Of a DNA stretch of 64,000 bases, positions 1 to 11,951 are shown in pieces. This stretch comes from Pilaira anomala (taxonomy: Eukaryota > Mucoromycota > Mucoromycetes > Mucorales > Mucoraceae). The position numbers and the translations under genes are program-made. Positions within the stretch are counted from its first letter, which is position 1; every line of letters starts with the position of its first letter. The DNA lies in the NCBI GenBank assembly GCA_025716855.1, contig JAIXMQ010000025.1, positions 124,001-188,000 of the forward strand, given 5' to 3'. Below the pieces are notes generated by a model, which saw nothing but the letters and a program-made list of their open reading frames with translations, was not told the DNA's origin and did not search any database.

Positions 1-1
1 T

Positions 2-1110
2 AAGCCAAATTATACACCGAAAAAGATACCTCAATGGAGAATATACTTTTGGTCTTTTTTAGCTGCCTGGATTGGTATAGCTTTATTAGAAATTATATTT
101 ACATATTCTTTTACTTTCCAATCTCATCAAGCACCCATGATTATCGCTTCATTTGTAAGTCATAAAAAAAAAAAAAAAAAAAATTGGCAGAAATATAAAC
201 AAAAAATTACTTGATTTGGAAAATATAACAACAGGGCGCTAGTGCAGTATTAATTTATGGTGTAGTCGATTCACCATTAGCTCAACCTCGTAATGTCGTT
301 TGTGGTCAACTGGTTGGGTCTATCGTAGGAGTCATTATAGCACAGTTGTTTCTTACTATTCCACCTAACTGGTGGACCTCCTCCTCCTCCTCAACCGGAC
401 AAAGAATTGTAGCAGAATGGATCGGTGGTGCTACAGCTATGGCACTTGCTTTAACCATCATGCAGATAACCAAAACAGTTCATCCACCGGGTGGAGCCAC
501 TGCATTGATAGCTGTGATCACACCAGATATTGTCAATATCTCATGGTTTTATATCGCCATCATTGTACTTTCTTCCGTTATGCAGGTCGTAATTGGATGC
601 TTAGTTAATAACGTAGAACGTAGATATCCTCACTATTGGTGGACACCGCCTCATGCTGCAGCGCCTATCCAATTTGATCGTGCTATTCTATCTACACGGA
701 TGATGTCTAATAATACAGACGCTGATGAAGAAGTAGTTGAAAACAATTTATTAACAGCAACAGCAGCAGCAGAAGAAGAAGAAGAAGAAGGGACCTTATT
801 TAAGGATGATAAGAAGGCGATCATAGTACCTGCTGCTACAGCTGCAGCAGTAGATCAATCATTATTTAAAACAAGTACTGCTTCATCTTCATCTTCTACT
901 TTGGAAACAACTAGTGCAATAGAACATGCACTCTATATTCTACAGAAGCATGTAAATGATTCTCGAATTCCGTATCTTGTCATCTCTGATGGGCTCCCCC
1001 CCTTGACAACGACTTGGGATTTATCATTACTGGATGATACGGATAAAGCATGTTTGGAACGTTTATCACAAAAAATCAGTTCTTCTGTCTATAACATGGA
1101 GAAATATTAA
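2..1110 (+). CDS. HPP-family integral membrane protein, copy 1 (5' partial)
   Basis: Two exons are visible, 2-154 and 235-1110, joined across an 80-bp intron (GTAAGT donor, ACAG acceptor); 342 residues remain and the start lies before the window. The protein closely matches the next gene (1598-2671) through the hydrophobic core: a WIGIALLE segment, a conserved VHPPGGA motif, a TPDI-WFYI segment and an ERRYP-YWWTP block after the last helix. These are typical of the HPP family, small proteins of about four transmembrane helices; plant members have been linked to nitrite transport, but the role in fungi is not settled. The cytosolic-looking tail carries Ala- and Glu-rich low-complexity runs absent from copy 2, suggesting it is under weak constraint. 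Family assignment is firm, function is not. Confidence 0.85.
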
Positions 1111-1597
1111 CTCCTTAAAATGTAATAAGTATTTACTGACTACTAAATATAAATAAAAAAAAAGATTAGTAGTTACTCAAAAAAATATCTATTACTCATA
1201 CTTTTTAAAAATAGAAATGGTATTATTTTACCCTTTTTGTGTACAAGAAAATACAGCAACGTGTTTTCTTATGTTTTAGGGTTTGAATGAATTGTTCAAT
1301 TCTTCTTGTCTTGTCAAAAAAAAATGTACGCAGAAAAAATAAAATCGATTCACCTGACATTGAAACCAAAAAAAAAAAGGGCTGACTGAAATAAGCTTTT
1401 ATATAAATATTTTTTATGATAATGGCAAATGGGAAAAATCAAGTTAAACAATGACCAATCAATTACAGTTTTTGTAATATATAAAAAAAAAAAAAATTAA
1501 TTTCACTGTTTCATTTTTTTTTTTTTTTTCTCTCTTTCTTTCTTTCTTTCGTTTATATATCTAAATCTTTTTTTTTTTTTTTTTCTGCTAAAACTGA
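1111..1597. other. Intergenic spacer between HPP copies
   Basis: AT-rich spacer with several A or T runs. It presumably holds the 3' UTR of copy 1 and the promoter of copy 2; a pyrimidine-rich stretch (1510-1585, T runs and TTTC repeats) lies just before the copy 2 start. No coding signal seen. Confidence 0.6.
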
Positions 1598-2671
1598 ATG
1601 ACTCGGTTAGAAAGATTACCGTATCGCGTATCATATTTTTTAGGCTATCGTAAACCAAACTATACTATAAAGACCTTACCGTCCTGGAGAATCTATTTTT
1701 GGTCATTTCTGGCATCATGGATCGGTATTGCCCTACTTGAACTCATTTTTACTTATTCCGAATCATTTAAAGCTCATAAGACACCTATGATTGTGGCTTC
1801 ATTTGTAAATATTTTAGTTCCTATTTCTTTTTTTTTTTTATTTATTTATTTTACCTGAATTCATCATTACTAATTTTTTTTTTATTGTTGTTGTTGTTGT
1901 TGTGGTTACTGTTGATTACTATAGGGTGCTACAGCTGTTTTAGTTTACGGTGTAATAGAATCACCGTTAGCCCAACCTAGAAATGTGATTGGCGGTCACG
2001 CCATTGGGTCTATCGTCGGTGTGATCATTGCACAACTCTTTCTTAATATCCAACACCACTGGGCGTCCGAAGCACAAAAGACAGCTGTCACTTGGGTAGC
2101 TGGGGCGACTGCAATGGCACTTGCTTTAAACTTGATGCAACTTACAAAGACAGTTCATCCACCGGCAGGAGCTTCTGCCTTAATTGCGGTTGTCACGCCT
2201 GATATTCTCGATCTAAGTTGGTTTTATATTGGCGTTGTTGTATTATCGGCTGTCATGCAGGTTGCCATTGCTTGTTTAATTAATAATGCGGAACGTAGAT
2301 ATCCTCAGTACTGGTGGACACCTCATAAACCGATACAGATTGATCCTGCTACAGTCAAAACAGTGATCCCTCAGTCGGATGAAAAAATTCCGGAAGATGT
2401 TGTATCGACTCATTTGACAGCAGCAGAAGAAGGAAGATTAGAAAATAGATCAGCTCCTCGTCGTACTACTAGTGAATCTTCTGTATCCACTTCTATTAGT
2501 GTTATTGATCACGCTCTTTTTACGTTGAGAAAAAATGCGACTCACTCTAATGTTCGGTATGCTTTAATATCACCTGGTCTGCCATTAATTATTACGCCTG
2601 GATTATTGAATGACAACGAAAAAGAAACCTTGGAATTCTTGCTACAAAAACTGAATACCAAAGAGCTTTAG
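1598..2671 (+). CDS. HPP-family integral membrane protein, copy 2
   Basis: Complete two-exon gene: exon 1 is 1598-1804, exon 2 is 1925-2671, giving 316 residues. The intron sits at exactly the same codon as in copy 1 (after ...ASF, before GAT/GAS), so the two genes are tandem duplicates in the same orientation. The start ATG at 1598 follows a long pyrimidine tract and opens a reading frame that aligns with copy 1. Conserved HPP landmarks are VHPPAGA, the TPDILDLSWFYIG helix and ERRYPQYWWTP. About four to five hydrophobic segments are followed by a soluble tail of roughly 110 residues with a second conserved block near IDHALFTLRKN. It is a membrane protein of unknown substrate in fungi. Confidence 0.88.
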
Positions 2672-3064
2672 AAAAAGTTTGTTTTTTTTTTTCTTTTTCT
2701 ATAATAGTAGCATATTATACGCACATACATGACACTCATCATTCCTAGACACAGACATGGTAATATCTGTCTCACCTCGCTTACTAATAAAACTATAGAT
2801 TTCATCCCTTTTTAATACTTTCACCCTCCCGCGTAGTAGTAGATATAGTTTATTGAATATACGTTTATACCATTTATTTTATTGTTTTATTCTATCTCAG
2901 CTCTGCGTAGCAACAAAAAATATAGATTGGTTGAGATCATAAATAATATTTTATATCCGGTACAATTCTTTTAAGCACTAAATGCTGAAAGGAAGCTAAA
3001 TATCGACTTATTACTTTTTACAGTTTAGTTATTATATTGTTGCTGCATGTTAACATTTGAGACC

Positions 3065-3095
<31 letters not shown>

Positions 3096-4031
3096 CTTGG
3101 TAATCTGGTACCTGAATCTTTAAATGTATTTGTAACCTATAAGCCTAAAGGTACAAAAAAAAAAAAAAAAAAAAAAAGACGAGACGTTTTATTACTCATG
3201 TACTTAATTAAATTTCACGCTCTACCTGGTATAATTCCATGACGACGTTACTCTCAACAATTCCATTGCTCCGATAAATATTGCATTGGGCTAGAAATTA
3301 CTATTTTGGAAGTTTTTAATAATATAGTTCAATACATGTCTTTAAAAACTAGGTAACATTATTTTCAGTCAGTCACTTTGAATAACTTTAAAAAAAAAAA
3401 AAATCAAGCGCAATAATACAGGTTCCTTCTAATACATGTTCGAATAAAGACATCTTATCTTTCACTGTATTAACAATTTAAATTTTTTAATAAAAGATGT
3501 TGGGTTTGAAACGTATTTAAAATTAGTGTGAGAATTACATTTTGTTCTTTTTTTTTTTTTCACCAAAAAGAAAGTAAAAAAAGCATTCAATGTTTTTCGT
3601 ACAAAAGAGAATCAAGGAACGAGGTATTGTAGAATCTGTGTAATATAATATATTTTTCTGTAATATTAGATTGAGAATATATATATATATATAAAAATAA
3701 AAGTCGATCAAAAGGGTTACATTTTACCATTTTTGATTGCCCTTTGGGTACGCAGTAACAAACTTTAAAAAAAAAAAAAAAAAAAAAGGGCGCTTGGCGG
3801 AAATATTTTGTTACCCATTTACAGCAAAATTAAACTAAAACAGAAATAAACTAAATTTTACCGAATAAAAACAACATCCTTTTGCGGGAGAGTTCTTTCC
3901 CGTCAAGGACTATTTATCCTTTTTTCAAAGGAAATAAAAATAATCTTTTTTTTTTTTTTTTTTTTTTCAGTTCTTTTTTAATTGTTTTCTATAATTCTTT
4001 TTTTTTTTCTTTCTTTCTTTCTTTATTTAGT
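2672..4031. other. Intergenic region with long A/T runs
   Basis: 3' flank of the HPP gene and 5' flank of the velvet gene. It contains poly-A runs at about 3064-3092, 3157-3177 and 3767-3787, a TA repeat near 3677-3692, and T tracts at 3945-3967 close to the velvet start. The open frame at 3057-3242 is only read-through of poly-A (lysine runs) and is not a gene. Confidence 0.6.
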
Positions 4032-5477
4032 ATGTCTTGTTCATATCGATTTATAAACTCTTCATTATCAGAAGTATCAAATAATAGGTACAAAAAGAAA
4101 AGTACCAAAAAAAAAAAATTCGACAATTTGACTTACATTAAACATATTTATAGAAATTACAACGTCATTTTAAGGCAACAACCGGAGCGAGCCAAAATAA
4201 GTGTGCGTAATGAAAGAGATAAAAGATCAATTGAGCCGCCACCCATATTACAAATGAAATGGATTAATTGTACTGAGGAAGAAGAAAAGTATGTTGAGAT
4301 AATCTTTTTGTAAAAAAAAAAAAAATAATAATAATAATAATAATAACCGTGAATTAATTCAAATAGAAAATCACTTCAAAGTCCATTTTATTTCGTGGTA
4401 GTTAATATTGTAAGAGCAGATTCAACAAATGATATCTTATCGTCTCAAGAATATTTATCAGGTTCTACTGTGTCATCTTTACATAGGCTGAGAGATATGG
4501 ATAATACAGGTACTATTATTATTTTTAAAACTCATCATTGAATATCTTGTTATTACCCTGGAATTTATTAAACATTTAAATATTTTTTTTTTTTTTAGAT
4601 GGCGGATTTTTTGTATTTGGTGATTTAGCAGTAAAAAAAGAAGGCCGCTTTAAGTTACAGTTTAGTCTATTTGAGCTAATTGAGTAAGAAAAAGGAAGAT
4701 ATATCCATTACTAGACTTTTTGATATAATAGTAGTGTAACATTATTATATATATTTATAATTATTATTTATTCTTTAAATAGTGAAAATATCGAGAATCG
4801 TAAAACGGTTTATTCCAATGAATTTACAGTCTATACAGCCAAGTTATATCCAGGGCCAATTGAATCTACCTTCTTGTCACGTACATTTTCAGACCAAGGA
4901 GTTAAGATGAGAATCAGAAAAAATACTACTACAACAACAACAACAACAACAACAAACCTTACTGCTGATGATGAACCAAAAAGGTAAAAAGAAAAATGGA
5001 TATAAAAAGTAAATTTAATATAAATTTTGGCTAATTTTACTATTTTATTCGGTTTAAAGTAGGACCAGCATACGAAAGCGGAAATGCGATGATATACCAC
5101 CCTCATCTTCTAGTCATAAGACTATTATACCAAACGATATTGCATGTTACCCTGCTTATGCCTCTGAGAATGTTCATTTCGGTCGGTGGCAATCCACCAT
5201 CATCCGACCACCAACTCATCATAAATCCAAAAAGCAGCCAAACGTATCATTATTGCCTTCACCTTCCACTTCCCCAAATTCACCTTATTTACCTCCTATT
5301 ACATCTATACAGCAGCAGAAATGGATGATGATCGATGATGATAATGATCACATCATCTGTAACAGATTACCCCCGCTAAAAGAAATAGTAAATAATCATC
5401 AACATGGGCATTCATATTCACCTTTCCCTATAGATTGTTCATTTTTCAATAGTCATCATCATCATCATCATCATTAG
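4032..5477 (+). CDS. Velvet-domain developmental regulator
   Basis: Five exons (4032-4288, 4367-4509, 4599-4683, 4783-4983, 5060-5477) give 367 residues with all phases consistent. The start ATG (MSCSYRF) was chosen because it follows a T-rich leader and precedes the conserved region. Velvet-domain landmarks are in order: [12 protein letters not shown], then [57 protein letters not shown], and the [25 protein letters not shown] end. Velvet proteins are fungal DNA-binding factors, with an NF-kappaB-like fold, that couple development, spore formation and secondary metabolism, often as dimers. A poly-Thr run and a basic SIRKRK stretch (possible nuclear signal) follow, then a disordered tail ending in seven His codons. 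Which velvet subgroup it belongs to cannot be told by eye. Confidence 0.9.
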
Positions 5478-6244
5478 AATAATTAAAAAGTCGTCCTTCT
5501 TTACTTCTTTTCTGAAGAAATGTTATTATTCTCCTTTTCAAAAATGTAGATTTTATGACGATTTGGTTTATTGTTGTGACACTACTATAATCTTATTTAT
5601 TAATACATAAATTACCTCAGATCGCATCAGTAAAATTATTAATCGTCAACCTATACATGTGAAATAGCTTGTTTATGATAGAAGACGAGAAGTTTCTTTT
5701 TTTTTTTTAAAAATAAAAAAACGCCTTTTAATTTAAATTTTTGGTTCTTTATTATCGATCGACTTGTTGTGAAAGTAAAGAGGTATTATTTTACCCGTAT
5801 AATTTATTCATGCAGGCTTTTTTTTTTTTACCACATGTATATCCGAAAAATTAAAGTAAAATGGTAAAAATAAATAAATGGCTAATAATAATAAATAATA
5901 ATAATAATAATAAAAAGGAGAATAAAGATAAACGATTAATGAAAATAAACAGAAACATAAAATGAGAAATAATAGATCGAAAAAATAAAGTTGCCACTTG
6001 ATATAATCTTTTGTATAACCAGAAGAATAATAGAGAGATATTTAGAGTACCAAAGAGTAATAACAACAAGCAATTCAAATATATAATACTGAGAAACGAT
6101 TTGAATTACTTTCTTGTTGAAAATAAACACTTTTTTGTACCAACCAGCCAATGAACATCATCGCAGCACGTGAATATCACGTGTTTTTCAACGCCCGATC
6201 AAAATGGTTGGAAAAAGATGGAGTAATGTATATAAATATATGAA
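5478..6244. other. Intergenic, velvet 3' flank to LINE target site
   Basis: AT-rich non-coding DNA with a TAA/AAT microsatellite near 5885-5915. The open frames here are low-complexity reversals of this sequence. The stretch ends at the 15-nt tRNA-derived repeat that bounds the first LINE. Confidence 0.5.
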
Positions 6245-6259
6245 GCGCGGTTGGTTAAG
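6245..6259 (+). repeat. tRNA-Gly-derived target-site duplication, copy 1
   Basis: GCGCGGTTGGTTAAG, identical to tRNA-Gly nucleotides 1-15 at 14751-14765, followed at once by the LINE 3' end (GCTAATG...). It is too short to be a tRNA itself; it is best read as the left target-site duplication of LINE A. Confidence 0.75.
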
Positions 6260-6311
6260 GCTAATGATAAGAACTTTATTGTGTATGATGTATTAATTCA
6301 TAAATAAAGGT

Positions 6312-6331
6312 GTCTATAATCGCTTATAGAC
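6312..6331 (-). other. LINE 3' UTR hairpin (copy A)
   Basis: GTCTATAA and TTATAGAC form a perfect 8-bp stem around the 4-nt loop TCGC, about 50 nt from the element's 3' end. The same stem recurs in LINE B with a different loop. Several LINEs need a 3' hairpin for recognition by their reverse transcriptase; that role here is inferred. Confidence 0.6.
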
Positions 6332-6693
6332 TATGCAGTAGTGTTGTTCCCTTTAAGTGGGTATAATAAACAGTAGCATATGGATCTGGTGGTAATGGGA
6401 TAAAAAAATATAAAATAAAAAGTGAGTTGTGGATAAAATTAAAGAATAATAAAAAGTGTTGAGTTAAAAAGTAAAAAAGAAGACGCAGAAGTTAGATTCG
6501 GAGCCTTTGGTTTTGAAATTCCTAGTTACAAGGTAGATCATTTAAATGTTATTGGGTGCTTGGAATAAGGTTGGTAGTACGATTTGTATTGTCAGTTGTA
6601 GAAGCAGTAAATAGATTAAGCTTTTGGTAAGAGTTGAGATAATTAATGTTGCAGGTGATTGAGTTTGATTTGAAGTTGTGACTTTATAATAAG

Positions 6694-6718
6694 AGTATTT
6701 TTTTTTTTTTTTTTTTCC

Positions 6719-6792
<74 letters not shown>

Positions 6793-6803
6793 TATATGTT
6801 TTT
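6694..6803. repeat. Poly-T/poly-A tract in LINE A 3' UTR
   Basis: About 110 nt that are almost pure T on the plus strand, interrupted by short CCTA and ATATATATG breaks, starting right after the ORF2 stop. It is internal to the element, since element sequence continues past it to 6260, so it is not the terminal tail. LINE B has nothing comparable at this position. Confidence 0.7.
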
Positions 6804-6810
6804 TTTTTTT

Positions 6811-9800
6811 TTACTCTGTAAGCCATTTATAAAATAGTTCACCGGGGTCAGGTTCTATTTCGAAAACTTGTTGTGGTTGATAGCAGATCTGATCGAGAAG
6901 TAAGAGAATGTTTAGAAGATCAGACCAAATGGGATTCCATTTTTGTAATAATTGTTTTTTAATTGTAGTTGTTTTTGGTTTTGATGTAGGAAGTTGTTGT
7001 AGTATTCTGTCAAATGGGTGAATACTATTGTAGTGTGATCTTTGTATATTTTCCCAATATTCCGATGGAATGGCTTCACAAGTAAGAATATGGTTTCTAG
7101 ATGTTTCGCCTCCACAATGACATGTGTTTTTTCTACCAGGTAACCAGTTCATTCGCCACCTCAGGACTCGTCTTCGTTCCTTTCTTGTCATAGGGATAAT
7201 AAAAATTGGGTCTAATTGTAAGGTATGAAGACATGATTTAATCATCACTTCATTTGAAGAGATGAGAAGATCATGTCTATAATTGTTAATAATATTTGAT
7301 AATGTAGAATAATTTAGATTAAAATAGGTTTGGTTTTGGCTATTGGTAGAGTTTGTAACCTGTGGATGAATTATGTATTGTTGATAGATTGGATTCTTAT
7401 TTTGAAGTAATGTGATTCGATGATATCTATCTATATTTTGATGTAGTTTGTATACTAGAGAATCAGTTGGTAATGTTTGCAGTCGCAGAAGGTATCTGGT
7501 GTTTAGTGTATATGATCGAGTTTCCATCCATGGCGTATTTGTCATTACTGAAAAAGACTTCATTGATGCTGTTCGATGTCCACCTACAATCATACGTAAA
7601 CAATCTGCTTGTATTCTTTCTAATCTGGTAAAATTTTGTTTATTGAATTTCATGATTGCTAATCCATATTCTATTTTAGGTCGAATAAATGATTTATACA
7701 ATTTGATACTGAGTGGTGTTGAAAATGCATTGGATCTTGCACCTATATAGCTTAGAAGTTGCATTTTTTTTGTTGTTTTTTCATGGGTGACTTCCAAGAA
7801 TTGTTGTTCACATATTCCTTTATTGTTGAAAGGCAATCCAAGATAGGTAATTATTTTTTGTTCTGGTATGATTTCATTGTATATTTTAAAAATAGTTGGT
7901 GTTGGATCTTTTATAACTTGGCATTTTGATGGTGACCATCTATATCCAAGTTGTAAAGAGTGTGACTCCATTGTTTTTAAAATTCCATGTATTTCTTGTT
8001 CAGTACCAATTGATGCTACATCATCTGCGAAAAGAAGTGTATTTACAAAAGGATAACTATCTGTATTATGTATGTTAATAAAATTTATGTTTGAATTGGT
8101 ATACCCTCGGATGTTTTCTATTAAAGAGTTGATAAAGATGGAGTATAAATGTGGAGATAATACGGATCCTTGGAGGACACCAGTTTTTGGGTTGAAGAAG
8201 TTTGATTGCCTATTATTATTAATAATCTGTATATGTACTTCATTGAATAGATTTTGTAATATAAGTAATAATTTGTTTGGTATATTTTGATTTCGCAATG
8301 AATTCCATATAACCTCACGATCACATTCATCATATGCTTTTCTAATATCCATTGCTAAAATCACAGGATTTTCTTTGTTGTGTAGCTTTCGATACTGTTG
8401 GATCAATGTATCTAGGCACAATGCTTGGTCTATAGCACAAAGTTGAGGCTTGAATCCACCTTGGGCAATGTCTATTTTTGTATGTTCATATAAATGATGC
8501 TGTATATTATATTCAAACATTTTTCTGAAAATTGATGTTAAGCTGATAGGTCTATAGTTTGCTGGTTGATTGGGATCGCCTTTTTTAAATATAGGAACCA
8601 CCTGTGCTGTACGCCAAAGATAAGGGGTGTAGCTTGCATACCAACATAATTTAAAGAATTTTTTTAACAGAGGAGTAATAATCGTTGCAACTGGTTTGAT
8701 ATATTCCGCAATTATATGATCACTGCCAGGACTTTTGTTAGTAGGTAGTCTTTTCAGACCACTTTTCACTGAGTCTTCAGTAATTGGGCATATGTGAAGC
8801 GGATTATCTATAGTAGTGGTTGTATCTTCTATTGGGGTAGATATTTGAGTATTAGGATTTGTTATATTTCTACCAGAATAAATATCTTGGAAGAATTCAG
8901 AGAGAATGTCAACAGCTTTTTGTGGGCCTTCAGTGCATGCAAAAAATTTGGAACTTGATTGTCGTGTTTTTGAACCTATTATTCTTTTAATTATTGGTTG
9001 GCAATCTGGATCTTGTTGTAGACGTTCACAAAATAAAAGATAATGCTGTCGTCGTGCTATTTTAACTGCTGATTTCAATTTTCTTCTTGCTTCGATGTAT
9101 TGGTTCCACCATCCAAGTTTATTAAAACCATATGCTTTGAACCATTTGGTATAATAGTATTGCCTGGTGTTTGCAAGGTGTTGTAGATCTTTTGACCAGA
9201 ACCATTTCCAATTTTTTCTTTTGAATTCTTTTTGTCCTAGTACCTGATCTAAAGTTTTATAAATAATATCATCATAAATTATACCTGATAGATATTCAAT
9301 TGATGTTTGAGTTTCTTTGTTTTTGAATGGATTATCATCATGCTTAACAAAATCAAGTAAGGTATCTATTTTTTCTATAATATGTGATTTTTCTATATTG
9401 GATATAAATGTATTTTGATATAGTTTAAAATTATCCTTTTCCTTTAACTTGGATATTGACCATTTTTTCCTTTGAAATATGATTTGTTCATTTGTGTCTG
9501 ATGTAATAAAGTTAAAGTCGAAATTGAGTACTATCATTTTGTGATCGCTAAAAGATAAGTCTGTTCTAATTTGCATTGTTGCGTTTAATGGTTCAAATGT
9601 TGATATCATATAATCTATAATACTTGATTGTTGTTTTCCATCTTGAGTTGTACGCATGAATGTTGGTGTTCCTTTTTTTCCAAGTGTACGGTTTAGGTTA
9701 TATAAGTTGTTTTCTTTAATATATTTAATAAATTTGTATCCGCGGGTATTCCATCTACCATCACCCATTATATTTTGACCTAATCTTGCATTGAAATCAC

Positions 9801-10205
9801 CACATAGAATGGTATTAGGTGTTAATGTAATTGAATTTAATATGTTGTACGCCTCTATATCGGAAATGAATTTGTAGGCGGAAGATATAAGCAGTGTATG
9901 ATTAGATTATTAATGTGGCATGTAAGAATATGTTTGGAATTATTAGTGTTAGTTATATATATATTTTCGTTTTTATATTTTGGGTTAATTAAGAGTGAAA
10001 TTCCCATTTCACACCTGTGTGAGTTTGGTAATGGTACACCATGAACATCAAAACTTTTCCAGTGAGAAGAAATTTCTTTTGTTGGTGATAGCCATGTTTC
10101 GGTAATAAATAATAGGTCGATGTTGTTACAGTTAAATAAAATATCATCGATGGAGATGTTTGTTAATCCACCGGCATTAATACAAGCAATAGTGATATTA
10201 CTCAT
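6811..10205 (-). pseudogene. LINE A ORF2: APE endonuclease + reverse transcriptase, one frame break
   Basis: Reads on the minus strand from an ATG at 10205 to a stop at 6811. The N-terminal part (10205-9855) has APE endonuclease features: ITIACINAGGL, LLFITETWL. The frame then breaks near 9858, and the rest (open to 6811) carries the GDFNARLG motif, the SIIDYMIS/SFSDHKM end of the endonuclease, then RT motifs YRPISLTS, AMDIRKAYD, GVLQGSVLSP and FADDVAS (about 8017-8030). A C-terminal Cys-His motif (CHCGG...HILTC, about 7090-7125) is usual in this class. No RNase H domain is recognised. The total length is one base short of a multiple of three, so a single lost base explains the break; it could be real decay or a sequencing error in the TTTCC context. 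The protein would nick target DNA and copy the element RNA by target-primed reverse transcription. Confidence 0.88.
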
Positions 10206-10439
10206 AATGATGATGATATTTTGTTTTCTTCGATTTTATTTTGTTCCTCCTTCTTCTTCCAGATATCATCATCCATGAATGGAATCTTCTCTTTTTCCAA
10301 GTTAGAGGTTGTTGTTTGATTTTGATTTGTTTGTATTTTTGTTTAATTTTGATATTTGTGATGTTATTTTTGAGTTTTTGTAATTTCAGTTACATGTATT
10401 TTTTGTTTGTTTATATTTTGTTGCATTTGGTGTATAGTA

Positions 10440-11951
10440 TCAGTAGTTTTGGATGTTATAGTTGATAGTAATTGTGCTGATGAAGGAATCATGTTGGTCC
10501 TTTGTAATTAATTGTTGGGTATAGAAGAAATTTGCAACTGATTTTTTTGTGTAATCTGATCTAATAAATGGTAAGGCTCTCATTAATCTTTGATTGTATT
10601 TTTCTTCAGCTAATTTTGTTTTTTCTTCTATAGAGAGGCTTTGTAGTTCTGGATTGGTAATAATATTTGGATTAATAGGATCGTAATTATCAATATATTT
10701 AATACCAGCGTCTTGCATGTTTTTAATGAGTTCCTGTTTATATAGTTTATGTACTAGTAGAGCAATTACATTGCCAGATGGATAATGAATATCAAGTACT
10801 CGACCGTTTTGGATACCTAATATTTTCAAATTTTTTCTTTGTGCCTTACGGCTTATTCTAGCCCTACAAGGAAAATATATGTATTCATACCCTTTCTGCT
10901 CATCATTTGGTACGAAGTATGCTCTTGAGGCAATGTTGATTTTTTTGATTGTGTTTTCAACCTTCTTATTTTGTTTAGCTATATCTGCATAAGTGAAGGC
11001 TGTTTTGTTGTTGTTTGGTGTTTTTGATTTTTTTGTATTTTGATTTTTCTTGATGTTTTTGTTGTTTTTATTATTGTTGTTGTTGTTATTGATAGTGTTG
11101 TTGTTACTGTTGTTACTGTTGCTGTTGTTATTTTTATTGATATTGCTGTTTATTTTTTTATTGCTGTTATTGTTGCTGTTGGTGTTGTTATTATTATTAT
11201 TATTGTTGTTGTTGTTTGAGGATGGTGCAATTGCCCATTTTGATGCTTGTGATCCTGAGTTGAACACAGGTGTTGACATCGATTTTTTTGGTATAATGTT
11301 AAAAATTTTTTGTGATTGGTTTGTTTCATCACTCATTTCAACATCATTTTCATATTCCTCTTCAAATATCTGGTCGTTGTTATTAATATAATCCTCTTCT
11401 ATTTCCAAATTGTTCAATTGAATAACTTTTTTCAATTTTACTATTGTTCTTTCCAAGGATAAGATAAGATTTTTGTTAGTGTTTGATTCTTCTTGAAGAC
11501 GTTTAACTTGATCTTGTATTAAGTTTCTCCAATTTTTGTCTTCATCTTCATTGTTGTTATTGTTGTTGATGATGTTGTTGTTATTATTTGTTGATGGAGT
11601 GCTGGCTGGTTTAATAACATTCTCAATTTCAGCGATTTGTTTTTTTACTGTTGGTTTTTTTTGTAATTTTTTGGAATTTGATGCAGAGGGAATTTCAGGA
11701 ACATAGGGGTGAGAATGATCTAAGTTTTTAAATTCCCTTTCAAAGAATGAGATAAAAGGTTTGTATTGACATTTACTACATTCAATGACTGGCTTGGCTG
11801 ATTTTTGGTTGGTGCTGTTACCAATATATTCGAATACATTGGTTTCGTTACATTTAGTGCATTGGATTTCACTTTTGTAAAAATTGAGCTTGCTGATTAG
11901 AACCTTCTGCTCTACTGTTTGGGTGCTTAAATCAGATTTTTCTTTGGGCAT
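10440..11951 (-). CDS. LINE A ORF1: zinc-ribbon, Asn-rich nucleic-acid-binding protein
   Basis: Open frame of 503 residues. The N-terminus has a four-cysteine arrangement, C31-x2-C34 and C58-x2-C61, resembling a zinc ribbon, followed by ISFFEREFKNLDH. A coiled-coil-like charged stretch follows (about 150-190), then a long Asn-rich low-complexity region coded by AAC/AAT repeats, then a conserved C-terminal domain (AFTYADIAKQ, YIYFPCRARISRKAQRKNLK, LDIHYPSGNVIALLVHK). The same blocks occur in the LINE B copy, which shows these are the constrained parts. It has none of the CCHC knuckles common in other LINE ORF1 proteins. By position it is the RNA-binding partner of ORF2; its precise role is not known. 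Confidence 0.82.
   Translation of the reverse strand: MPKEKSDLSTQTVEQKVLISKLNFYKSEIQCTKCNETNVFEYIGNSTNQKSAKPVIECSKCQYKPFISFFEREFKNLDHSHPYVPEIPSASNSKKLQKKPTVKKQIAEIENVIKPASTPSTNNNNNIINNNNNNEDEDKNWRNLIQDQVKRLQEESNTNKNLILSLERTIVKLKKVIQLNNLEIEEDYINNNDQIFEEEYENDVEMSDETNQSQKIFNIIPKKSMSTPVFNSGSQASKWAIAPSSNNNNNNNNNNNTNSNNNSNKKINSNINKNNNSNSNNSNNNTINNNNNNNKNNKNIKKNQNTKKSKTPNNNKTAFTYADIAKQNKKVENTIKKINIASRAYFVPNDEQKGYEYIYFPCRARISRKAQRKNLKILGIQNGRVLDIHYPSGNVIALLVHKLYKQELIKNMQDAGIKYIDNYDPINPNIITNPELQSLSIEEKTKLAEEKYNQRLMRALPFIRSDYTKKSVANFFYTQQLITKDQHDSFISTITINYNIQNY

Noticed and set aside
3057..3242. Open frame with long lysine runs
   Set aside because: It is translation of two poly-A tracts with no other protein signal.
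6245..6259. Possible additional tRNA genes at 6245 and 12362
   Set aside because: Only the first 15 nt of tRNA-Gly are present; no anticodon or T-arm follows. They are duplicated target sequence.
11050..11391. Poly-leucine plus-strand frames at 11050 and 13246
   Set aside because: Antisense shadows of the Asn-rich repeats of the LINE ORF1 genes.
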